Source: an uncultured Prevotella sp. (lineage in GTDB: Bacteria; Bacteroidota; Bacteroidia; Bacteroidales; Bacteroidaceae). Taken from it: a stretch of DNA of 64,000 nucleotides. Numbering within the stretch: the first letter of the stretch is position 1; each line of letters opens with the position of its first letter. The notes under the pieces were generated by a model. It made no database searches and was not told where the DNA came from. It saw nothing but the letters and a program-made list of their open reading frames with translations. This document shows positions 1 to 8,949 of this stretch, piece after piece. A program made the position numbers and the translations under genes. The stretch covers positions 124,001 through 188,000 of the forward strand of contig CALUGW010000001.1 of the NCBI GenBank assembly GCA_944320305.1, given 5' to 3'.

Positions 1-816
1 AAGCAGGTCAACACCCTGCCCGGCCTTGAAGACGGTGGGTATCATCGGCACGCCGAAGAGCTGGCCGAGCCGGTTGTAGTCAAGCTTGTCGCCGCGGCTC
101 TGGAACTCGTCGAACATATTGAGGGCGCAGACCATGCGCAGGTTCATGTCGACGAGCTGCGTGGTGAGGTACAGGTTGCGCTCCAGGTTGCTGGAGTCGA
201 TGACGTTGATGACCACATCGGGCGTCTTGTCTATAATCTGCCGCCGCACGTAAAGCTCCTCGGGACTGTAGGCCGACAGTGAGTAAGTGCCGGGCAGGTC
301 TACGAGGTTGAACGTGTAGCCCTCGAATTCGGCGGTGCCTTCTTTGGCGTCTACGGTCACGCCGGAGTAGTTGCCCACGCGCTCATGCGCTCCGGAGGCG
401 AAGTTGAACAGCGAGGTCTTGCCGCAGTTCGGATTGCCCACAAGCGCTACATTGATGGTGCGCCGCTTCTTCATGGCCGCGTCGTGCAGCTGCTTGTCTG
501 TCAGCCTGCTGATGCAGCCGTCGTTGTCGCTGCTTATCTCGGGCTTGCCGAAATCCTCGCCGCCGGCGTTTTCTTCAAGCTGTTTTGCCTCGTCGGCCGA
601 TATTATCTCAATCATGTCGGCCTCGCTGTGGCGCAGCGAGACCTCATAGCCCATGATTTTGTATTTCACTGGATCCTGCAGCGGGGCGTTGAGCAGCACT
701 TTGACCACCTTGCCCTTGATGAATCCCATTTCAACAATGCGCTTGCGGAATCCTCCGTGCCCCAGCACTTTCACGATGACTCCGTATTCTCCGGTCTTTA
801 ATTCTGATAATTTCAT
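1..816 (-). CDS. feoB: Ferrous iron transporter FeoA-FeoB fusion, 5' part (runs off the left edge)
   Basis: The visible 272 residues begin with a FeoA-like SH3 domain (about residues 1-75, starting MKLSELKTGEYG). After a short acidic linker comes the FeoB G domain. G1 is GNPNCGKTSLF, G3 is DLPGTYSL and G4 is NMFD, followed by the start of the regulatory helical region. FeoB imports Fe(II) across the inner membrane; the membrane channel half lies outside the window. Fusion of FeoA to the N terminus of FeoB is usual in Bacteroidales. The ATG at 814-816 follows a TAATTTTG box at 834-841, so the start is well supported. The gene is its own transcription unit on this side, with the ABC ATPase upstream on the same strand. 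Confidence 0.93.
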   Translation of the reverse strand, partial: MKLSELKTGEYGVIVKVLGHGGFRKRIVEMGFIKGKVVKVLLNAPLQDPVKYKIMGYEVSLRHSEADMIEIISADEAKQLEENAGGEDFGKPEISSDNDGCISRLTDKQLHDAAMKKRRTINVALVGNPNCGKTSLFNFASGAHERVGNYSGVTVDAKEGTAEFEGYTFNLVDLPGTYSLSAYSPEELYVRRQIIDKTPDVVINVIDSSNLERNLYLTTQLVDMNLRMVCALNMFDEFQSRGDKLDYNRLGQLFGVPMIPTVFKAGQGVDLL

Positions 817-833
817 GTTGTTGTTGTGTCATG

Positions 834-841
834 CAAAATTA
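834..841 (-). promoter_or_regulatory. -7 promoter box of feoAB
   Basis: On the minus strand this reads TAATTTTG, a full match to the Bacteroidetes -7 consensus TAnnTTTG, 17 bases before the feoAB ATG. No -33 TTTG is seen at the ideal distance; a TTTTG lies 22 bases upstream. Confidence 0.6.
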
Positions 842-907
842 CAAAAACGGGTCAAGAATCAGTCAAAAGCGGTGAGGTTTTTGTGTAAAATACCAAGAAT
901 GTGTGAT

Positions 908-1657
908 TTATTGGCGGCTGTCTTGAAAATAATCATGGAGAATGCTTGACGCTGTGTCACCATTATTCGGTATGTCATTTATGATTGTTCCGTTTTCCAT
1001 GAGAATGATCCGTGTGCAGATCTCGGCTATGTTGGCAAGATTGTGGCTGCTGACAATGATTGTCGCCCCTGTCTGTCTGTTGTAGTCTTTGAGCAGGTTT
1101 ATGAGCCGGGCCTGGCTTTGCGGGTCAAGAAAATTGAACGGCTCGTCAAGAATGACGGTGCTGGGAGTGTGCAGCAGGGCGGCGGTAATGCCGATTTTCT
1201 GCCTGTTGCCTGCCGACAGCTCGCGTATGAGCTTGCCGCTGCCCATGATGCCGCAACCGTCAAGCCAGCTCGATTTGCCGCTAAGCTGTTCCGTTGCGGT
1301 CTTGCGGTCTGCGCAGGAAAGTCTTGCAACGAATTCGAAATATTCTTCCGGCGTCAGATAGTCTATAAGGAAGCTCTCGTCGAGATAGGCTCCTGTGAAC
1401 AGTTTCCAGTCCTCGCTTCCGGCCACGTTTATCCTTACTGGCGTTGAGTCTGGCCGCCTCGGCAACGATGGTGAGGTGAGCGACACTTTGCCGTTGTCGG
1501 CATTCGTGAGGTCGAGCATGAGCCGGAACAGTGTGGTCTTGCCGGCGCCGTTGTTCCCAACAAGGCCGATTATCTCGCCGTCATTGAATGTGAGACGCTT
1601 TATGTCGCACGCTATGGTGCGCCCGTATTGTTTTCTTAAGGATTCAATTATTACCAT
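908..1657 (-). CDS. ABC transporter ATP-binding protein, orphan
   Basis: A 249-residue nucleotide-binding subunit. Walker A is GNNGAGKTT near residue 35, the signature is the variant LSAGNRQK, Walker B is VILDEP and the switch His is in SSHN. The length and lack of a second ATPase or membrane segments fit a single NBD of the CcmA/LolD/drug-export type that must pair with a separate permease. No permease gene lies beside it: downstream is feoAB and upstream is secA with its own terminator. The substrate cannot be told from the sequence. The ATG at 1655-1657 is the only good start. Ordinary ABC ATPase call is sure; role is unknown. Confidence 0.85.
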   Translation of the reverse strand: MVIIESLRKQYGRTIACDIKRLTFNDGEIIGLVGNNGAGKTTLFRLMLDLTNADNGKVSLTSPSLPRRPDSTPVRINVAGSEDWKLFTGAYLDESFLIDYLTPEEYFEFVARLSCADRKTATEQLSGKSSWLDGCGIMGSGKLIRELSAGNRQKIGITAALLHTPSTVILDEPFNFLDPQSQARLINLLKDYNRQTGATIIVSSHNLANIAEICTRIILMENGTIINDIPNNGDTASSILHDYFQDSRQ

Positions 1658-1741
1658 TTTTCTGTTGGCAAAAGATTCAGGGGTGCCGTTTTATCATGCC
1701 GAACACCGGAATGTTGTTCAATGGCAGGGGAGAGCGGTAAG

Positions 1742-1775
1742 AAAAAAGCGTTTGGAGTGTTCCTGCTCCAAACGC
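1742..1775 (-). terminator. Intrinsic terminator of secA
   Basis: Perfect 10-bp stem (1748-1757 with 1766-1775, GCGTTTGGAG and its complement) with an 8-base loop. On the minus strand it is followed by six Ts (1747-1742), 15 bases after the secA stop. Confidence 0.85.
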
Positions 1776-1789
1776 CTTTCTTCTTTCAT

Positions 1790-4700
1790 TTATACGAGAC
1801 CGCGTCCGTGGCAGTTCTTGAATTTCTTGCCACTTCCGCAGGGGCACGGGTCATTGCGTCCCGGCAGCTTGTCCTTTACGATCGGAGTGTGCTGTGGTTG
1901 GCGGCGCGTGTCTTGCGCGGCCGCTGCCTCCTGGTTGGGGTCAGTGAGCCTTTCCTCGTCCAGGTTCTGTTTTGTCTCAGTGTATTGCTGGGCAGGCCTG
2001 CGCTCCTCTGGCGCGGCTTCCTGAACGTTTTGCTGCATTTCGGGAATTGCACTGCGCATCAGTATTCCGGCAATGCGGTTGTTCATGCTGTTCACCATAC
2101 TGTCGAACAGTTTGACGCTCTCAAGCTTGAAGATGAGCAGCGGGTCTTTCTGCTCGTATGAGGCGTTCTGCACACTGTGCCGCAGCTCGTCAAGCTCGCG
2201 CAGGTTTTCTTTCCAGCAGTCGTCAATGATGTGCAGCAGAATCACTTTCTCGAATTGCTTGACAACGCTCTTGCATTCTGTGTCGTAAGCCTCTTTCAGG
2301 TCGCATGGTATGTTGTACATCTTGCGTCCGTCTGTGATAGGCACCATTATGCGCTCGTACATCGAGCCTTGTGTCTCGTAGACCTGCTTGATGATGGGCC
2401 AGGCCACAGCCTGTATGCGCTCCGTCTTGCGCTTGAAGTCGGCCATTGCTATCTGGAACGCGCTCTCGGCAAGGTTGTCGTGGTTCTCGTTGGCAAACTG
2501 CTCGGCGGTGAACGGAACTTCCATTGCCAGAATCTGGAGGAACTCTTCCTTGCAGCCTTCATAGTCGTTGTTCTCAATGATATTGACAACACGGTCCCAG
2601 ATGATGTTCGATATGTCCATGCCGATGCGCTCGCCCATCAGAGCGTGGCGGCGCTTCTCATAGACAACGGTGCGCTGCTTGTTCATAACATCGTCATATT
2701 CGAGAAGACGCTTGCGGATGCCGAAGTTGTTCTCCTCGACTTTCTTCTGCGCGCGCTCAATGCTTCGTGAGATTATTGGGCTGTCAATCATGTCGCCTTC
2801 CTTGAAGCCGAGCTTGTCCATCACCTTTGCAATACGCTCAGAGGCGAAAAGACGCATCAGCTTGTCTTCAAGAGAAACATAGAAAACAGACGACCCAGGG
2901 TCTCCCTGGCGGCCCGCACGTCCGCGCAGCTGGCGGTCAACGCGGCGGCTTTCGTGCCGTTCGGTGCCGATGATTGCAAGTCCGCCGGCGGCTTTGACTT
3001 CCGGAGAAAGTTTGATGTCGGTACCGCGTCCGGCCATGTTTGTCGCAATGGTGACTGCGCCGAGTCCGTTGACGCTCTGTCCTGCAAGTGCGACAATCTC
3101 GGCCTCTTTCTGGTGGAGCTTGGCGTTGAGCACCTGGTGCGGAATCTTGCGCATATCGAGCATCTTTGAGAGCAGCTCTGATATCTCAACAGATGTGGTG
3201 CCGACGAGGGTCGGACGGCCGCTGTTGCGCATTTTCTCGATTTCCTCGATGACCGCGTTATATTTCTCTCTGGCCGTCTTGTAGACACGGTCGTCGAGGT
3301 CTTTGCGTATTACCGGGCGGTTGGTTGGAATCTCAACGACGTCAAGCTTGTAAATATCCCAGAACTCACCGGCTTCTGTCGAGGCTGTACCTGTCATGCC
3401 GGCCAGCTTGTGGTACATTCTGAAATAATTCTGGAGGGTGATGGTTGCGAAGGTCTGTGTGGCTGCCTCCACTTTGACGTGCTCTTTGGCCTCTATAGCC
3501 TGGTGCAGGCCGTCGCTCCAGCGGCGTCCTTCCATGATGCGGCCTGTCTGCTCATCGACAATTTTCACCTCGCCGTCGATCACCACATACTCATCGTCCT
3601 TGTTGAACATTGTGTATGCCTTGAGCAGCTGCTGGAGCGTGTGTACACGCTCGCTCTGCACGGCATAGTGGTTGAGCAGGGCGTCTTTCTTGTCAAGTCT
3701 TTCCTGATCCGTAAGTTCTTTTTCGGTTTCAAGTGCCGACAGCTCTGAAGCGATGTCGGGCAGAACGAACAGTGCGCTGTCGTTAACCTGCTTTGCCAGC
3801 CAGTCTGTTCCTTTATCTGTGAGATCGCACGAGTTCAGTTTTTCGTCAACGACAAAATACAGCGGCTCTACGGCCTCTGGCATTCTGCGGTTGTTGTTTT
3901 CCATGTAGATCTCCTCTGTCTTCAGCATTCCGGCCTTGATACCTTCTTCTGAAAGGAACTTGATCAGCGGTTTGTTCTTTGGCAGGGCTTTGTGTGAACG
4001 GTAAAGAGACAGAAAGCCTTCGTCAAGCAGTTTCTGGTCGTTTTTCTCGTGCCCCTCGCTTATCTTCTGCTTGGCGTCGGCAAGGTATTGGGTGGCCAGC
4101 TTGCGCTGCACGTCAACAAGACGCTCAACGAGCGGCTGGTATTCTTCAAACATCTGGTCATCGCCCTTGGGCACAGGACCGGAGATGATGAGGGGGGTAC
4201 GGGCGTCGTCAATGAGCACCGAATCGACCTCATCGACAATTGCATAATTGTGTGCGCGCTGCACAAGATCGGCAGGTGACAATGCCATGTTGTCGCGGAG
4301 GTAGTCGAAACCAAACTCGTTGTTCGTTCCGAATGTGATGTCTGCCTGATATGCTTTGCGTCTTTCGTTTGAGTTTGGCTGATGTTTGTCGATGCAATCC
4401 ACGGAAAGGCCATGGAATTCATAGAGCGGCCCCATCCATTCGGAGTCACGTTTTGCAAGGTAGTCATTGACGGTCACGACGTGTACTCCGTTGCCTGTCA
4501 GCGCGTTGAGAAATACTGGCAGAGTGGCCACGAGGGTCTTTCCCTCACCGGTTGCCATCTCGGCTATTTTACCTTGGTGCAAAACCACGCCGCCGAAAAG
4601 CTGTACATCATAATGTACCATCTCCCATTTCTGGTCGTTGCCGCCGGCAGTCCAGTGGTTATGGTAAATCGCTTTGTCGCCGTCAATCGTGATGAAATCT

Positions 4701-5131
4701 TTGTGGGGATCGGCTGCCAGTTCGCGGTCAAAGTCAGTGGCGGTAACTATGATTTCTTCATTTTCAGCGAAACGTTTGGCAGTCTCTTTGACAATTGAAA
4801 AGACCTCAGGCATTGCTTCGTTGAGTTCTTTCTCGTAGATGTCAAGAATCTCTTTTTCGATTTTGTCAATCTGGTTGAAGATAGTCTCACGCTCGTCGAT
4901 TGGCGTTTCTTCAATTTTTGCCTTTAGCTCGGCAATTTGGGCTTTCTGCTGTTGCGACGCATCTTGTATTTTTTGCTTGATCTGCTGTGTGCGGCCGCGC
5001 AATGCGTCGTTGTCAAGTTTTGCGATTTCGGGATAAGCTGCTTTTACTTTCTCAACCAGTGGCTGTATCAGTTTCATGTCTCTGGTTGACTTGTCACCGA
5101 AAAGGGATTTTAAAATACTGTTTAAGTTCAT
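1790..5131 (-). CDS. secA: Preprotein translocase subunit SecA
   Basis: The ATPase motor of the Sec pathway, pushing unfolded preproteins through SecYEG. It is 1113 residues, longer than the 900 of E. coli SecA but normal for Bacteroidota. The extra length is a charged, Gln/Lys-rich helical insertion at about residues 45-105 and an enlarged region between the first nucleotide-binding domain and the preprotein-crosslinking region. Visible motifs are Walker A ATGEGKT near 192-199, [15 protein letters not shown] for the DEAD box region, and [10 protein letters not shown] and [13 protein letters not shown] of the second helicase domain. The C terminus ends in a SEC-C zinc motif, [14 protein letters not shown]. 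Transcribed alone from a promoter at about 5255 with a leader of roughly 115 bases. Confidence 0.98.
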   Translation of the reverse strand: MNLNSILKSLFGDKSTRDMKLIQPLVEKVKAAYPEIAKLDNDALRGRTQQIKQKIQDASQQQKAQIAELKAKIEETPIDERETIFNQIDKIEKEILDIYEKELNEAMPEVFSIVKETAKRFAENEEIIVTATDFDRELAADPHKDFITIDGDKAIYHNHWTAGGNDQKWEMVHYDVQLFGGVVLHQGKIAEMATGEGKTLVATLPVFLNALTGNGVHVVTVNDYLAKRDSEWMGPLYEFHGLSVDCIDKHQPNSNERRKAYQADITFGTNNEFGFDYLRDNMALSPADLVQRAHNYAIVDEVDSVLIDDARTPLIISGPVPKGDDQMFEEYQPLVERLVDVQRKLATQYLADAKQKISEGHEKNDQKLLDEGFLSLYRSHKALPKNKPLIKFLSEEGIKAGMLKTEEIYMENNNRRMPEAVEPLYFVVDEKLNSCDLTDKGTDWLAKQVNDSALFVLPDIASELSALETEKELTDQERLDKKDALLNHYAVQSERVHTLQQLLKAYTMFNKDDEYVVIDGEVKIVDEQTGRIMEGRRWSDGLHQAIEAKEHVKVEAATQTFATITLQNYFRMYHKLAGMTGTASTEAGEFWDIYKLDVVEIPTNRPVIRKDLDDRVYKTAREKYNAVIEEIEKMRNSGRPTLVGTTSVEISELLSKMLDMRKIPHQVLNAKLHQKEAEIVALAGQSVNGLGAVTIATNMAGRGTDIKLSPEVKAAGGLAIIGTERHESRRVDRQLRGRAGRQGDPGSSVFYVSLEDKLMRLFASERIAKVMDKLGFKEGDMIDSPIISRSIERAQKKVEENNFGIRKRLLEYDDVMNKQRTVVYEKRRHALMGERIGMDISNIIWDRVVNIIENNDYEGCKEEFLQILAMEVPFTAEQFANENHDNLAESAFQIAMADFKRKTERIQAVAWPIIKQVYETQGSMYERIMVPITDGRKMYNIPCDLKEAYDTECKSVVKQFEKVILLHIIDDCWKENLRELDELRHSVQNASYEQKDPLLIFKLESVKLFDSMVNSMNNRIAGILMRSAIPEMQQNVQEAAPEERRPAQQYTETKQNLDEERLTDPNQEAAAAQDTRRQPQHTPIVKDKLPGRNDPCPCGSGKKFKNCHGRGLV

Positions 5132-5252
5132 TTTATTTTGTCGTTTTTATTTTCATTTTGAATGTTCTTGGGGCCAGCGTGTTTTTGTGTGCACACTGCG
5201 CTTTGGATCTTTCCCCAGAAAGTTTTGATTATTTTTGATGAATAATTGCCTG

Positions 5253-5260
5253 CAAATATA
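5253..5260 (-). promoter_or_regulatory. -7 promoter box of secA
   Basis: Minus strand reads TATATTTG, matching TAnnTTTG, 122 bases before the secA ATG. This leaves an unusually long leader for the region. No clear -33 element. Confidence 0.5.
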
Positions 5261-5337
5261 CAACATTTTAGCCACTAAACGGCACAGTTTGTCTCAGAGC
5301 GTGTAATTATTTGCAGAGCCTGTTGGTACAAACCGGG

Positions 5338-6912
5338 TCAATTCAGCGGTTCGGAAGAGCATGCGTTAGGCGCCCGTATGCGTATGGCTTTTGATATTGT
5401 AGGTGCTATACGGTCGGTTGTTACATGTGTCAGAATACGTTCTGCCTTTGTTCCGGCCCCATAAATGATGATTGGGAATTGAATAAAAGAAGCTCTTGCA
5501 AGCTGGCTTTCAAGATTGTCCTCATTAAGAAGTTTCCATCCTGGAGCTACTTCAATGATGATGTCTCCGTTGCGCTCAGGGTTGAAACCGTTGCGTATTT
5601 TCTGTATGTTCTCATTGCCGCTTGCAAGCAACTGTAATGATGTGTAGACGTTGCGTATGCCTGAAATCTGCCCAAGGAACTCCTGTGCCCTGCCTGTGGC
5701 ATCGGCAAAGCTGACACGTTTCTGCTCAAAAAGAGAATGATTGAAAAACATTTGAGTGCCGAAGCATGTCTCAACGTATTTTCCTTGGCCCCATAATGCG
5801 CCAAAATACATATTGAGCAGATTGGCAGTCCTGTTGATGAAAAAAGTGCCTGAAGGGATGTTGTATTTCCCGTAATCTGCGTTTTCTTCATCAAAATACC
5901 CTGTGCTTGTCAGCACAAACAGTATTGATTGCGTGCTGAATTGCTGTTCAAGAACTTTTATGAGGCGTGCAATCTCACGGTCAAGTCTGACGTATGTGTC
6001 TTGCAGCTCCATTTGGCACTCGGTAACAGCCTTGTGGTCGAAGTTGCCGGCATAATACGTAATGTTGATCAGGTCTGTGATGTTGTCGCTACCCATGGCA
6101 TTTGTCCTGATACATTGAAGTGCCATGTCGGTCACCGCCTCGTTGACCAGTCCGCTGGTTTTGTACTCTCTGTAGCGTCGTGGCCCGCTGAATTTGTGCT
6201 TGAACGGTTTCTGCATACCGCCGTTCATGAAATAGCTGAAGTTTCCGGACAGGCTGTTTACAGGTTCCCATTCAACAGACTCTATCTTGCTGTGGTTGAG
6301 ATTGTTGTATGCCTGAATCCACGAGGGCGTAGTTTTGAAATAATAGTTTGATGAACACCAGAATCCATTCTCATCGTCAATCCACAACGCACCGTCAGCA
6401 GCGTGTCCGGCTGACAGTACGGCAGCGTCGCGGAAAGGTGCGACTGCATACACTATTGCACTTCCTCCCGTTGATACCTTCAGTTCGTCACCGAGAGTGG
6501 AGGTGCTTATGTTTTTAGGTGAGGAACAGTCTTTTGTCAGATATCCGCCATACTTGTTGTCATCAACGCAATATGCCGGGCGCAGAGTCTCCTTGTCCAG
6601 CCATTTTGTTCCGACAATGCTGTTGTAATAAGGGGTGGTGCCTGTTGTAATTGCAGCAATGGCAGATGCCCTGTCAATTGGCGAGAAAGGGAAAGAGGCA
6701 TTGCTGTAAACCATGCCCTTTGAATATAAATGCTTGAAGCCCCCGCTGCCGTATAATGGCGCAAATGCCTCAAGATAGTCTGAGCGCAGCTGGTCAATGG
6801 CAATGTTTATCACAAGCTTAGGCGCAGGGAGGATGGATTGGGTCATTTCCGCCCTGCCGCTTGTGGCCGTTATTGCAGCCAGCAGTGTTAGTGATATGTA
6901 CTTGTTATACAT
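5338..6912 (-). CDS. Secreted alkaline-phosphatase-fold protein with degraded active site
   Basis: A 524-residue exported protein. A longer frame reaches 6966, but the Met at 6912 (MYNKYISLTLLAAITATSG) gives a clean signal peptide and overlaps the upstream DUF4105 gene by only 8 bases, so I use it. The fold is that of type I phosphodiesterase/PafA-like alkaline phosphatases: VINIAIDQLRSDYLEAF matches the family's first metal-ligand strand, and ITTGTTPYYNSIVG and DTYVRLDREIARLIKVLE match conserved blocks. The expected nucleophile region reads SPIDRASAIAAI, without the Thr-Gly-x-Gly-His pattern. The family TADHG block is replaced by TSTGYFDEE, and the late His motif reads RASFIQFPIIIYG. It is therefore probably not an active metal-dependent phosphatase. 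Operon partner of DUF4105. Confidence 0.75.
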   Translation of the reverse strand: MYNKYISLTLLAAITATSGRAEMTQSILPAPKLVINIAIDQLRSDYLEAFAPLYGSGGFKHLYSKGMVYSNASFPFSPIDRASAIAAITTGTTPYYNSIVGTKWLDKETLRPAYCVDDNKYGGYLTKDCSSPKNISTSTLGDELKVSTGGSAIVYAVAPFRDAAVLSAGHAADGALWIDDENGFWCSSNYYFKTTPSWIQAYNNLNHSKIESVEWEPVNSLSGNFSYFMNGGMQKPFKHKFSGPRRYREYKTSGLVNEAVTDMALQCIRTNAMGSDNITDLINITYYAGNFDHKAVTECQMELQDTYVRLDREIARLIKVLEQQFSTQSILFVLTSTGYFDEENADYGKYNIPSGTFFINRTANLLNMYFGALWGQGKYVETCFGTQMFFNHSLFEQKRVSFADATGRAQEFLGQISGIRNVYTSLQLLASGNENIQKIRNGFNPERNGDIIIEVAPGWKLLNEDNLESQLARASFIQFPIIIYGAGTKAERILTHVTTDRIAPTISKAIRIRAPNACSSEPLN

Positions 6913-8143
6913 TCTTTGGCGTAATTTGGAATTTTGTATTATGCGAAAAATACAAGTGTATGCCACATCTTGTCAGCAAAGATAATGCCAATATTTCCAT
7001 TCCCTCGGCATAATCTTGAAATATGCCGCAGACGAAAAACAGGATTATCAGCGCTGTGAAAATGTTCCAAAACAAGATTTTTCCTTTTAATACAGAGTAA
7101 AGGAAGCACAGTGGAAGTGGGTTTAATAGCAATATTTGCAAGTTTGTGCTGGTCGTTGGATGCTCAGAGAAGAACAAGGCCAGAATGACAATCCCTGCAA
7201 GTCCGTCAACGATAAGCAATAACGCGTCCCACGTTTTGATTATTTTTTTCTTGCGATATTCGATGAATGCAATTGCAATTGACGCCACGAGAAGCAAGCA
7301 GGCGCATTGGGTCGGAGTTAGTGGGAATGAGCTTGAAACAGGTTGCGGAGCCGATTTTACAAGGACGTTGGTCTCTTTGACAAGCGGGCGTGTGCCGTTG
7401 CCATCCGCAATTACTGCTTTTTCGAATGCGCGCATAAGATTCCCCGGCAGGAATTGTTGCTGCCGATAGTCAGTATTCATGTCTGCTTTTACGCCCAAAC
7501 AGAGGTCGTTGCCGAATGCGGCCCAATGATGATTCTTGGTTTTTGCATGAATCATTTCCCGGTAAGTGGGCATGGCGCCATCCTTATTGTAAGGGTATTC
7601 CACTGTTCCGCTTATGCTTTGCTCAATCATGTCTCTTGCCCGCGTAGTGCAGTTGTCGTAGAAATAATTGTATCTGTAGACTCTGTTTTCGGGCAAATAG
7701 TTGGTTCTTAGCGCGTCATACAGCCGCCGCTTTTCGTCGGAGGTCATGTTTAATACCTGCTCTGTGACTTGCCTGCCGGTCTTGCGGTACTCTTCCTCAA
7801 AATATTTATAAGGTATAACGCCCAACTCATAGTCTGTGAGGCCAAAGGCAAAACGCAAGGCGAAAAACGGCTTTCTGAAGTTGAATACCCCATAATTAAA
7901 CGCCCAGTCCTCACCGGTGGCGGCGTTGCGGTATCTTATTGCTGTGTGGCCGTAGAGGCTGTAGACTTCTGTGTGGGGGCTGCATGTCAGCAAGCTGACT
8001 TCAACAGAATCACTTCTGTTTCCGTCTCCAATAGCCTTTGCCTGTATTTGACATCCAATTGTTAATGCGATTATTGCTGACAATAGCGGCTTCAATATGT
8101 CTGCTCTATGTTTCACAGTGCAAAAATACTTTCTTTTTTCCAT
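6905..8143 (-). CDS. DUF4105 (Lnb N-terminal periplasmic domain) membrane protein
   Basis: 412 residues. After an N-terminal export segment (about residues 17-36, ending in GCQIQAKA) comes the DUF4105 domain, recognisable by VSLLTCSPHTEVYSLYGHTA, FNYGVFNF and YNYFYDNCTTRARDMIE. The NYxxDNCTTRxRD block with conserved Cys, His and Asp looks like a papain-like catalytic core, though the family's activity is not established to my knowledge. The C-terminal third has four or five hydrophobic helices (about residues 270-395). The start is uncertain: ATG at 8143 is used here, but a TATTTTTG box at 8128-8121 lies inside the frame, and a GTG at 8116 would give MKHRADILKPLLSAIIA as the signal peptide. 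Overlaps the downstream phosphatase-fold gene by 8 bases, suggesting translational coupling. Confidence 0.8.
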   Translation of the reverse strand: MEKRKYFCTVKHRADILKPLLSAIIALTIGCQIQAKAIGDGNRSDSVEVSLLTCSPHTEVYSLYGHTAIRYRNAATGEDWAFNYGVFNFRKPFFALRFAFGLTDYELGVIPYKYFEEEYRKTGRQVTEQVLNMTSDEKRRLYDALRTNYLPENRVYRYNYFYDNCTTRARDMIEQSISGTVEYPYNKDGAMPTYREMIHAKTKNHHWAAFGNDLCLGVKADMNTDYRQQQFLPGNLMRAFEKAVIADGNGTRPLVKETNVLVKSAPQPVSSSFPLTPTQCACLLLVASIAIAFIEYRKKKIIKTWDALLLIVDGLAGIVILALFFSEHPTTSTNLQILLLNPLPLCFLYSVLKGKILFWNIFTALIILFFVCGIFQDYAEGMEILALSLLTRCGIHLYFSHNTKFQITPKNV

Positions 8144-8173
8144 TTACAGTGTGCTTCTTTCGATTTTTTTCAA

Positions 8174-8181
8174 TAATTTTG
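8174..8181 (+). promoter_or_regulatory. -7 promoter box of coaX (divergent region)
   Basis: TAATTTTG, full match to TAnnTTTG, 27 bases before the coaX ATG. A TATTTTTG on the other strand (8128-8121) faces the DUF4105 gene, so this short gap holds divergent promoters. Confidence 0.6.
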
Positions 8182-8208
8182 CAGCCTGTAATCGAAGAAT
8201 CGAGAAAG

Positions 8209-8949
8209 ATGAATCTCACGATAGACATTGGCAACACATGTACCAAACTCGTTGCATTCGACGGTCTGGAACCTGTGGATGAAATGAGGATGGATGATGG
8301 AGAAGAGCATAAGCTGGCGGAGTTTTGTGCCAGGCATGACTTTGTGCGTGGTATATATTCTTCTGTGATTGTTTTGTCAGACAAGCTGCGGAACGCTCTT
8401 TCTTCCTTGCCTTTTCCTTTGATGCGCTTAGTCTCCGGGGTGACTCCTGTGCCGATTAACAATAAGTACACCACTCCGCTCACATTAGGAACAGACAGGC
8501 TTGCCGCTGTTGTCGGGGCATACATGAAACGGCCGGGGCACGACATTCTTGTGGTTGACATAGGAACGTGCATAACTTATGATTTCATAAGCGCAGCCGG
8601 TGATTATCTTGGAGGCAATATCTCTCCCGGGCCAACAATACGCCTGAAGGCGTTGAACAAATTCACGGCATCGCTGCCGTTGGTTGAGCGAAAGGGAGTC
8701 ACGCCATTGCTGGGTTATGACACGGAAACTGCAATAAGAAGCGGGGTCATGCGTGGTGTGAAGTATGAAGTTGAAAGTTATATTCGTGATTTTATATTAA
8801 AATGTCCGGGACTTTTGGTTTATTTAACTGGCGGCGTCCGTCTTGATTTGGAAATACCAGAAAAAAAGTGCATATTTGCAGATAATTTCATAGTTCCTTA
8901 CGGGTTAAACCGGATTCTCCAATATAATGAAGAAATAAGTTCTCAATGA
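8209..8949 (+). CDS. coaX: Type III pantothenate kinase
   Basis: Phosphorylates pantothenate with ATP, the first step of coenzyme A synthesis. It is 246 residues, usual for CoaX. The ASKHA-fold motifs are present: DIGNTCTKL at the N terminus, LGTDRLAAVVGAY in the middle, VVDIGTCITYD for the second phosphate-binding turn, and GGNISPGP. An upstream in-frame extension to 8038 exists but lies across the promoter and encodes no family residues, so the ATG at 8209 is the start. The stop overlaps the start of the next gene (ATGA at 8946-8949), making coaX the first gene of an envelope operon, an arrangement I recognise from other Bacteroidales. Confidence 0.95.
   Translation: MNLTIDIGNTCTKLVAFDGLEPVDEMRMDDGEEHKLAEFCARHDFVRGIYSSVIVLSDKLRNALSSLPFPLMRLVSGVTPVPINNKYTTPLTLGTDRLAAVVGAYMKRPGHDILVVDIGTCITYDFISAAGDYLGGNISPGPTIRLKALNKFTASLPLVERKGVTPLLGYDTETAIRSGVMRGVKYEVESYIRDFILKCPGLLVYLTGGVRLDLEIPEKKCIFADNFIVPYGLNRILQYNEEISSQ

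Noticed and set aside
908-1657. ABC ATPase as part of an iron uptake operon with feoAB
   Set aside because: feoAB has its own promoter box between them and the ATPase is not of the ferric siderophore type by motif; there is no permease gene to support it.
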